Shown piece after piece: positions 58,300 to 64,000 of a stretch of DNA of 64,000 bases. Below the pieces are notes generated by a model, which was not told the DNA's origin, did not search any database, and worked only from the letters and a program-made list of their open reading frames with translations. Numbering within the stretch: the first letter of the stretch is position 1; each line of letters begins with the position of its first letter. Position numbers and translations under genes: made by a program. This DNA is from Ruminococcaceae bacterium UBA6845. Its GTDB lineage: Bacteria > Bacillota > Clostridia > Oscillospirales > Acutalibacteraceae. The stretch spans positions 1 through 64,000 of the forward strand of contig DKDP01000033.1 in the NCBI GenBank assembly GCA_002449395.1. Direction: 5' to 3'.

Positions 58300-58740
58300 A
58301 TGAAGAAAAGAAAAATATTTAAGATCATATTTATTTCCGCACTTGTCGCTGTTTTGCTGTCCGTGTCCGTCTTTGCCGCATCACTGTACAACAACGGAAC
58401 ATACGAGGGAAGCGGCAGGGGAAAGTTCAGCAACGTAGTTCTTGCCGTCACGGTTGTCGACGATAAAATAACCGCAATCGACGTTGTTTCCCAGAACGAA
58501 ACGCCGAACTATTGGAAAAAGGCTGTCGTTTTAATTGACAGAATTATTGAGGCGAACAGCACCGATGTTGACGGCATAACCGGTGCAACAAAAAGCAGTA
58601 ATGCAATTAAAACCGCTGTTGACAACGCCCTTGATTCGGCAAGAATCAAGGTAAGTGTCCAGGAATACTTCTCGGAATTTCTTCACAATATCATCATTCA
58701 AACAATCAATATCTGCAAGCATATCTTTTCGCTCCTTTAA
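58300..58740 (+). CDS. FMN-binding domain protein, secreted or anchored
   Basis: A 146-aa protein. Residues 1-27 are a signal peptide or anchor (ending VFAA). The FMN_bind domain follows: YNNGTYEGSGRGKFSNVVLAVTVVDDKITAIDVV and the flavinylation-type motif DGITGATKSSNAIKTAVDNAL, where a Thr can carry covalent FMN attached by ApbE. A C-terminal extension (EYFSEFLHNIIIQTINICKHIFSLL) is unusual and amphipathic. It is transcribed from a perfect promoter with the operator shared with the ABC exporter, so metal or redox control is likely. Confidence 0.87.
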   Translation: MKKRKIFKIIFISALVAVLLSVSVFAASLYNNGTYEGSGRGKFSNVVLAVTVVDDKITAIDVVSQNETPNYWKKAVVLIDRIIEANSTDVDGITGATKSSNAIKTAVDNALDSARIKVSVQEYFSEFLHNIIIQTINICKHIFSLL

Positions 58741-58754
58741 CGTCAACAAAAAAA

Positions 58755-58792
58755 CGGCAGGCACTTTCGTGTCTGCCGAAATTTTTTATATA
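58755..58792. terminator. Bidirectional terminator between the FMN-binding gene and rplQ
   Basis: CGGCAGGCAC and GTGTCTGCCG pair with one mismatch; a T run follows on the plus side and on the minus side too. Confidence 0.8.
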
Positions 58793-58807
58793 CGGATCAA
58801 TACCTGA

Positions 58808-59164
58808 TTATTTAGACTCGGTGTCAACCAGCTCGATGATGCACATTTCAGCAGCATCACCACGGCGAGCGCCTGTCTTAATAATGCGGCAATAACCGCC
58901 GTTTACGTCCTTATACTTCGGAGCAATTTCATCAAAAAGCTTCTTAACAACGTCCTCTTTAGTAACGTATGCTAAAACCTGTCTTCTTGAATGAAGTGTG
59001 TTATCCTTAGCAATGGTAATCATTTTCTCAGCCATTGCACGAACTTCCTTTGCTCTCGTAACGGTGGTCTCTATTCTGCCGTTCTCTAAAAGGTATGTTA
59101 CCATGCCTCTGAGCATTGACTTGCGATGGTCACTTGCTCTACCAAGTTTTCTGGCTCCTGGCAT
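58808..59164 (-). CDS. rplQ: Large-subunit ribosomal protein bL17
   Basis: A 118-aa protein: [42 protein letters not shown] is the N-terminal signature. It is the last gene of the alpha operon, followed by a bidirectional terminator. It lies 56 bases after rpoA. Confidence 0.96.
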   Translation of the reverse strand: MPGARKLGRASDHRKSMLRGMVTYLLENGRIETTVTRAKEVRAMAEKMITIAKDNTLHSRRQVLAYVTKEDVVKKLFDEIAPKYKDVNGGYCRIIKTGARRGDAAEMCIIELVDTESK

Positions 59165-59220
59165 TAAAAGTCACTCCTTTACCGTTAGTGTGTTGTTTGA
59201 TTTAATTACAGCTCTGACGA

Positions 59221-60171
59221 TCAGTCGTCGTCTCTGCGAAGGTCATATCCGAGGGAAGCAAGTTTTGCAACAACCTCATCAAGCGACTTTCTGCCGAGGT
59301 TACGAACCTTCATCATATCGTCTTCGGACTTACCGATCAAGTCCTCCACTGTATTGATTCCTGCTCTCTTCAAGCAGTTAAAAGAGCGCACAGACAGGTC
59401 AAGTTCCTCAATGGTCATCTCCAAGACTTTTTCCTTGCCATTCTTACTCTTCTCAACCATTATCTCAGTTTCAAAAGCCTCATCAGAGAGATCTCCGAAA
59501 AGACTGAGATGCTCGTTGAGGATCTTGGCGCCCAGAGAAACGGCTTCCTTAGCGGAAATTGTACCGTTTGTCCACACTTCAAGTGTCAGCTTATCATAGT
59601 CGGTTATCTGGCCGACACGTGTGTTCTCGACTGTGTAATTTACCTTTAATACCGGTGAATAGATCGAGTCGATAGCGATTACGCCGATCGGGGGCTGAAG
59701 ATACTGCTTATTTCTCTCGGCAGAATCATAGCCACGACCGTTGTTGCAGGTCAACTCCATTACCACATGAGCGTCGCTGTCAAGAGATGCGATGTGAAGA
59801 TCGGGATTAAGGATCTCAACATCGGAATCTGTCTTGAAGGAGCCTGCGGTGATTTCACCTTCACCTTTAACATCAACGTACATGGTCTTGGGACCATCGC
59901 CGTGAATTTTAAGGATTACGCTCTTCAAGTTGAGAACGATTTCCGTAACGTCTTCCTTGACGCCGGGGATCGTTGAGAACTCGTGAAGAATTCCGTCGAT
60001 CTTGACGGAAGTTATTGCGTAGCCCGGCAATGAAGAAAGAAGAACACGTCTGAGGCTGTTGCCCAGAGTTGTGCCGTAACCTCTCTCCAAAGGTTCTACT
60101 ACAAATTTACCGTAAGTACCGTCAGGTAAAACATCGGCTGTTTCGATTCTTGGTTTTTCTATGCCAATCAT
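59221..60171 (-). CDS. rpoA: RNA polymerase alpha subunit
   Basis: A 316-aa protein. The N-terminal assembly domain has [28 protein letters not shown] and the C-terminal domain has [27 protein letters not shown], which contacts promoter UP-elements and regulators. Length and position in the alpha operon are standard. Confidence 0.97.
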   Translation of the reverse strand: MIGIEKPRIETADVLPDGTYGKFVVEPLERGYGTTLGNSLRRVLLSSLPGYAITSVKIDGILHEFSTIPGVKEDVTEIVLNLKSVILKIHGDGPKTMYVDVKGEGEITAGSFKTDSDVEILNPDLHIASLDSDAHVVMELTCNNGRGYDSAERNKQYLQPPIGVIAIDSIYSPVLKVNYTVENTRVGQITDYDKLTLEVWTNGTISAKEAVSLGAKILNEHLSLFGDLSDEAFETEIMVEKSKNGKEKVLEMTIEELDLSVRSFNCLKRAGINTVEDLIGKSEDDMMKVRNLGRKSLDEVVAKLASLGYDLRRDDD

Positions 60172-60207
60172 TCAAAACCCTCCTTGTTGTATTAAGTATA
60201 CGGTTAA

Positions 60208-60810
60208 TTATTTTGAATAAAGCTCGACGATGAGATGCTCCTCAACGGGGTAGTCTATATCGTCACGTGACGGCATAGCAATAACCTTACCGGTAAACGG
60301 ATCATCTGTCTTCTCAAGCCACTTCGGAAGAAGAACAACAGGTGCCTTCTCGCCTGTGAGCTCTGTGAAAATAGAGCTTGATCTGCTGTTCTCGCATACG
60401 GAAATAACCTCACCGGGCTTAACCATGTATGACGGAATGTCTACACGCTTGCCGTTGATGGTGAAATGACCGTGAGCAACGAGCTGACGAGCCTGACGAC
60501 GAGTTGCTGCAAATCCGAGACGGAAAACAACATTGTCAAGACGGCGTTCGCAAAGAACGAGGAGATTCTCGCCTGCTTTGCCCTGCATCTTCGTAGCCTT
60601 TTCATAATATGAATAGAACTGCTTCTCAAGCATACCATATATGAACTTAACCTTCTGCTTCTCGTTGAGCTGAAGAGCATACTCAGACTTCTTTCTTCTC
60701 ATCTGACCCTTGGGATTACGGATAGTTTCCTTATTCTTATATCCCATAACAGCCGGAGAAATGCCGAGTGCCTTGCAACGCTTAGCAATAGGCTGCATAT
60801 TTCTTGCCAT
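60208..60810 (-). CDS. rpsD: Small-subunit ribosomal protein uS4
   Basis: A 200-aa protein. RRKKSEYALQLNEKQKVKFIYGMLEKQF and the S4 RNA-binding domain CERRLDNVVFRLGFAATRRQARQLVAHGHFTINGKRVDIPS are clear. It organises 16S rRNA folding and often represses its operon. Located between rpsK and rpoA as in most Firmicutes. Confidence 0.97.
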   Translation of the reverse strand: MARNMQPIAKRCKALGISPAVMGYKNKETIRNPKGQMRRKKSEYALQLNEKQKVKFIYGMLEKQFYSYYEKATKMQGKAGENLLVLCERRLDNVVFRLGFAATRRQARQLVAHGHFTINGKRVDIPSYMVKPGEVISVCENSRSSSIFTELTGEKAPVVLLPKWLEKTDDPFTGKVIAMPSRDDIDYPVEEHLIVELYSK

Positions 60811-60833
60811 ATCAATATCCTCCTTCTTCTGAA

Positions 60834-61241
60834 TTATACACGTCTTCTCTTCGGCGGACGGCAGCCGTTGTGCGGGATCGGAGTAACGTCCTTGATAAGG
60901 CTTACTTCCAAGCCTGCTGTCTGCAATGCTCTGATTGCAGCTTCACGTCCTGCTCCCGGACCCTTAACGTAAACCTCAACTGTCTTCATACCATGCTCGA
61001 TAGCGATCTTAGCTGCAGTCTCGGCAGCGGTCTGAGCTGCGAACGGAGTTGACTTCTTTGAACCTCTGAAGCCCATCTCACCTGCGCTTGCCCATGATAC
61101 TGCGTTGCCCTGTGTGTCGCTGATGGTAACGATAGTATTGTTGAAGGTGGATTGGATATGAGCTGCGCCGCGTTCAATGTTCTTACGTTCACGGCGTCTG
61201 CGTGTTGCAGTGCCCTTCTTAGCGGAACCCTTAGGTGCCAT
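60834..61241 (-). CDS. rpsK: Small-subunit ribosomal protein uS11
   Basis: A 135-aa protein with [36 protein letters not shown] and [19 protein letters not shown] at the end, the canonical S11 signature. Located between rpsM and rpsD. Confidence 0.96.
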   Translation of the reverse strand: MAPKGSAKKGTATRRRRERKNIERGAAHIQSTFNNTIVTISDTQGNAVSWASAGEMGFRGSKKSTPFAAQTAAETAAKIAIEHGMKTVEVYVKGPGAGREAAIRALQTAGLEVSLIKDVTPIPHNGCRPPKRRRV

Positions 61242-61255
61242 ATTATCCCTCCTAA

Positions 61256-61624
61256 TTACTTCTTCTTGTTAGCAATAGTCTTCTTCGGACCCTTGCGTGT
61301 ACGTGCGTTTGTCTTTGAGCGCTGTCCTCTTACGGGCAGACCCTTTCTGTGGCGTACGCCACGATAACAACCGATTTCGATAAGTCTCTTGATATCAAAA
61401 GCGGTCTCTCTGCGGAGATCACCCTCAACCTTAACGTTGTGGTCAATATACTCACGCAGTTTTGCTACATCGTCTTCCGACAGATCCTTGACTCTGATGT
61501 CAGGATTTACGCCTGTAGCTGCGATAATGTCGCCGGCAGTTTTACGACCGATACCGTAGATATAAGTAAGAGCGATTTCAATTCTCTTCTCTCTCGGCAA
61601 GTCAACACCTGATATACGCGCCAT
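61256..61624 (-). CDS. rpsM: Small-subunit ribosomal protein uS13
   Basis: A 122-aa protein: [26 protein letters not shown] at the start and the basic C-terminal [23 protein letters not shown]. It touches the anticodon stem of P-site tRNA and joins 30S to 50S. It is 36 bases after rpmJ. Confidence 0.97.
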   Translation of the reverse strand: MARISGVDLPREKRIEIALTYIYGIGRKTAGDIIAATGVNPDIRVKDLSEDDVAKLREYIDHNVKVEGDLRRETAFDIKRLIEIGCYRGVRHRKGLPVRGQRSKTNARTRKGPKKTIANKKK

Positions 61625-61660
61625 TTCTCAGTTGCACCTCCATAAATGGTTTGCGTCGGA

Positions 61661-61774
61661 TTAGCCCTGACGCTGTTTGTGCTTGGGATTCTCACAGATA
61701 ACCATGATTTTTCCCTTGCGCTTAATAATCTTGCACTTCTCGCAAATTTTCTTTACAGAAGGTCTGACTTTCAT
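61661..61774 (-). CDS. rpmJ: Large-subunit ribosomal protein bL36
   Basis: A 37-aa protein, [21 protein letters not shown]... with Cys-x-x-Cys, a third Cys and a His near the end ([11 protein letters not shown]), the zinc-type (C+) form. It is too short for a normal reading-frame search but lies exactly where L36 is expected, between infA and rpsM. Confidence 0.95.
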   Translation of the reverse strand: MKVRPSVKKICEKCKIIKRKGKIMVICENPKHKQRQG

Positions 61775-61806
61775 TTGAATGCCCTCCTTGAAAAATTAGC
61801 CTTAGC

Positions 61807-62025
61807 TTATTTTGATCGCCATGTTATTCTTCCTTTGGTGAGGTCATATGGCGAAACTTCGACCGTCACCTTGTCTCCGGGAAGGATACGAATGTAGTTC
61901 ATTCTGAGCTTACCGGAAATATGTGCTAAAATTTTGTGTCCGTTTTCGAGCTCTACCTGAAATATTGCGTTCGGCAATGCCTCAACAACAACACCTTCAA
62001 GCTCAAGCATATCCTGTTTTGACAT
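61807..62025 (-). CDS. infA: Translation initiation factor IF-1
   Basis: Started at 62025 behind AAGGAGGTG, 72 aa. [30 protein letters not shown] and [33 protein letters not shown] form the S1-like OB fold. It occupies the A site of the 30S subunit during initiation. The upstream extension in the same frame is rejected. Confidence 0.96.
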   Translation of the reverse strand: MSKQDMLELEGVVVEALPNAIFQVELENGHKILAHISGKLRMNYIRILPGDKVTVEVSPYDLTKGRITWRSK

Positions 62026-62038
62026 ATACTGCACCTCC

Positions 62039-62788
62039 TTAAAGCAGAGTGAGTATCTTTGGACCGCTCGGTGTGATTGCCACCGTGTGTTCAAAGTGTG
62101 CCGACAGCTTACCGTCACGGGTTTTAACTGTCCATCCGTCCGGTAACGTCTTGACATCTGCCTTGCCGAGGTTAATCATCGGTTCAATGGCTATCGTCAT
62201 TCCCGGCAACAGGCGAACTCCCCTACCGGGGGTTCCGTAATTCGGTACACTGGGATCCTCATGGAGCTTGTGGCCGACACCGTGTCCGACAAATTCACGG
62301 ACAACGGAATAGCCTCTTGACTCGCAATGGCGCTGTACCGCCGAGCCTATATCGCCGATTCTGCCGCCTGCAACAGCCTTTTCGATGCCTAAGAACAGGC
62401 TCTCCTTGGTCGTGTCGCACAGCCGCTTCGCCTCGGAGCTTATCGCTCCTGCGGCGAAAGTAGCAGCATTATCGCCGTTAAAGCCCTCGAGAACCGCACC
62501 CAAGTCTATGCTTACGATGTCGCCCTCTTCGATAACACGCTTCTTGCTGGGTATTCCATGAATGACCTCGTCGTTTATGGAAATGCATGCGGTGGCAGGG
62601 TAGCCGTTATAATTAAGGAAGTTTGGCTTTGCGCCGCACTTTATAATGTAATCATAGGCTATCTTATCTATCTCCGCCGTGGTTACACCAGGCTCGACAG
62701 CCTCTCCTGCCAACTTTAATGCTCCTGCCGAAATGATGCAAGCCTCTCTCATGAGAGCGAGCTCTCTGTTCGTTTTGAGCACTATCAT
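62039..62788 (-). CDS. map: Methionine aminopeptidase, type I
   Basis: A 249-aa dimetal peptidase removing the N-terminal Met of nascent proteins. Metal ligands are in [19 protein letters not shown] (Asp pair), [21 protein letters not shown] (His), [12 protein letters not shown] (Glu) and the final [13 protein letters not shown] (Glu). No zinc-finger extension. It is the fourth gene from secY in the operon and 2 bases from adk. Confidence 0.96.
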   Translation of the reverse strand: MIVLKTNRELALMREACIISAGALKLAGEAVEPGVTTAEIDKIAYDYIIKCGAKPNFLNYNGYPATACISINDEVIHGIPSKKRVIEEGDIVSIDLGAVLEGFNGDNAATFAAGAISSEAKRLCDTTKESLFLGIEKAVAGGRIGDIGSAVQRHCESRGYSVVREFVGHGVGHKLHEDPSVPNYGTPGRGVRLLPGMTIAIEPMINLGKADVKTLPDGWTVKTRDGKLSAHFEHTVAITPSGPKILTLL

Positions 62789-62790
62789 GC

Positions 62791-63423
62791 TTAATCCTCC
62801 AATGCCTTGAGTGTGAGCGCCGATGTGTCGGCGATCTCCTCCTGACCTTCAACTATTCTGAGAATGCCCTTCTTAGAATAGAAATCTTTAAGCGGCTCTG
62901 TCTGCTTGTGATAAACAGCAAGTCTGTCAAGAACCGTTTCGGGAGCGTCGTCCTTACGCTGAATAAGTTCACCGTCGCAAGCGTCGCATACGCCCTCAGC
63001 CTTCGGAGCCTTGTACTCCAGATGGTAAGAGGAACCGCAATCCTTGCAAACACGTCTGCCCGACATTCTTGCAGCGATTTTCTCATCGGGAACCTCGATA
63101 TCAATGACTCTGTCAATGACAACGCCCATAGCGTCGAGTGCCTCCGCCTGAGGAATCGTGCGCGGGAAACCGTCAAGGATGAATCCGTTCGCACAGTCAT
63201 CCTTTGCAAGTCTTTCCTTGATGATGCCGATAACGACATCATCGGGAACGAGCTGACCCGCATCCATAAAAGACTTTGCTTTGAGTCCCATTTCCGTGCC
63301 CTGAGCAAGGGCTTCACGGATTATATTGCCCGTTGAGATCGCAGGAATGTTGAGAGCCTTGCAGATAACCTCTGCCTGTGTGCCCTTACCTGCGCCCGGG
63401 GCGCCGAGAAGAATTAATTTCAT
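62791..63423 (-). CDS. adk: Adenylate kinase (zinc-lid type)
   Basis: A 210-aa protein. P-loop [14 protein letters not shown] (about residues 7-20), the NMP-binding region and [17 protein letters not shown], with the lid carrying CKDCGSSYH and CDACDGEL, four cysteines that bind zinc as in Gram-positive adenylate kinases. It interconverts AMP, ADP and ATP. Located between secY and map, the usual place. Confidence 0.97.
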   Translation of the reverse strand: MKLILLGAPGAGKGTQAEVICKALNIPAISTGNIIREALAQGTEMGLKAKSFMDAGQLVPDDVVIGIIKERLAKDDCANGFILDGFPRTIPQAEALDAMGVVIDRVIDIEVPDEKIAARMSGRRVCKDCGSSYHLEYKAPKAEGVCDACDGELIQRKDDAPETVLDRLAVYHKQTEPLKDFYSKKGILRIVEGQEEIADTSALTLKALED

Positions 63424-63442
63424 AAATTATTCTCCTTTTTGA

Positions 63443-64000
63443 TTAATCAAGGAATCCCTTGTAATGACGCATCATCATCTGAGATTCAAGCTGCTTAACC
63501 GTCTCAATCGCAACACCGACAAGGATGATGATTGAAGTACCGCCGAGCGATACGTTCATCGGCTTGCCGCAGGCTGAAGTGATCAGCTGGAACAGAAGCG
63601 GGAAGAGCGCAACAACCGAGAGAAGAAGGGCTCCGAGCAATGTGATTCTCGAAAGGATCTTCTGAATATAATCGGAAGTCGGCTTACCGGGACGGATACC
63701 CGGAATTGCACCGCTGTTCTTACGGATGTTGTTAGCCATCTCGATCGGGTTGTACTGAATTGAAGCATAGAAATATGCGAAGAAGATTATCAGAAGGAAA
63801 TACAAAATCACATATACCCAGCTTGAGCTTGAGAAGAACTTGAAGAAATGGTCATACCAGCCGTCGCCTTCCTTGGCACCAACGAAGAGGTTGATTGTCG
63901 GAGGAAGTGAGAGGATTGATGAAGCGAAGATGATCGGCATAACACCCGACATATTAACCTTGATAGGAATATGAGTGTTCTGTCCGCCGTACATCTTACG
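63443..64000 (-). CDS. secY: Protein translocase subunit SecY, C-terminal part
   Basis: The last 185 or so residues are inside the window; the rest lies beyond the right edge. MYGGQNTHIPIKVNMSGVMPIIFASSILSLPPTI is the typical region before helix 7, and ANNIRKNSGAIPGIRPGKPTSDYIQ is the cytoplasmic loop that contacts the ribosome. Further helices and the ending QLESQMMMRHYKGFLD follow. It is the channel of the Sec translocon with SecE (51.6 kb). Confidence 0.95.
   Translation of the reverse strand, partial: RKMYGGQNTHIPIKVNMSGVMPIIFASSILSLPPTINLFVGAKEGDGWYDHFFKFFSSSSWVYVILYFLLIIFFAYFYASIQYNPIEMANNIRKNSGAIPGIRPGKPTSDYIQKILSRITLLGALLLSVVALFPLLFQLITSACGKPMNVSLGGTSIIILVGVAIETVKQLESQMMMRHYKGFLD

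Noticed and set aside
1..64000. CRISPR arrays
   Set aside because: No run of regularly spaced 25-40 base repeats was found by eye in any intergenic region.

Overview
The window looks like the chromosome of a clostridial Firmicute of the Ruminococcaceae/Oscillospiraceae type. The reasons are the AGGAGG-type ribosome binding sites, consensus sigma-A promoters, the order of the ribosomal-protein operons, a T-box and THF and TPP riboswitches, zinc-type L33, L36 and adenylate kinase, and a separate Spo0A DNA-binding domain. Most genes use C/G-rich third positions. Stretches at about 39.6-44.1 kb, 44.3-48.3 kb and 48.7-49.6 kb are clearly more AT-rich and look accessory.

Layout. 0-3.5 kb: a truncated secreted protein, murI and murD (cell wall precursors). 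3.6-16.2 kb: secreted or lipid-directed hydrolases (a ceramidase-like protein, an endonuclease/exonuclease/phosphatase-family phosphodiesterase, an LCAT-like alpha/beta hydrolase) mixed with housekeeping genes (prmA, a YhaM-like exonuclease, yfbR, glnA, trmL, pdxY) and a GH27 alpha-galactosidase. 16.4-19.7 kb: a lone Spo0A C-terminal domain and a three-gene sugar/polyol operon (oxidoreductase plus two TIM-barrel isomerases). 20.0-25.8 kb: tRNA-Tyr and tRNA-Thr, two iron-dependent alcohol dehydrogenases, rpsU, trmO, a glycosyltransferase and folT under a THF riboswitch. 25.9-33.8 kb: ychF, a GH36 enzyme, dut, GT2/GtrA/purB, a C-GCAxxG-C-C protein and an Mrp-type Fe-S carrier. 33.9-37.4 kb: an ABC exporter of the MacB/FtsX kind behind a strong promoter with a palindromic operator, followed by a small heavy-metal domain protein. 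37.5-41.1 kb: a phosphoesterase, a Nudix enzyme and a sialate-esterase-like protein.

41.4-49.6 kb is the accessory block. An ECF-type sigma factor, a membrane-anchored partner and a lipoprotein D,D-carboxypeptidase sit left of a small integrative element of 4,119 bp (core to core). The element lies in the 3' end of tRNA-Ser(GGA). It carries an XRE repressor, an 84-aa orphan, about 850 nt of structured non-coding DNA, a rolling-circle (HUH) Rep, an excisionase and a tyrosine integrase. Its left attachment site is preceded by the in-frame tail of a second, diverged integrase, so a related element was there earlier. A Fic toxin with a small antitoxin follows tRNA-Ser on the right.

49.6-64 kb is conserved core: an ArsC/Spx-like protein, mltG, then rpmG-secE-nusG-rplK-rplA, a polytopic membrane protein, thiT under a TPP riboswitch, trpB2 under a T-box with a UGG specifier, an FMN-binding protein behind the same palindromic operator as the ABC exporter, and the end of the spc/alpha operon (secY-adk-map-infA-rpmJ-rpsM-rpsK-rpsD-rpoA-rplQ) on the minus strand. 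The main leads are the tandem-generation element with its non-coding block, the shared GTTAGC-N4-GCTAAC operator, and the group of secreted lipid-type hydrolases with amphipathic helices.
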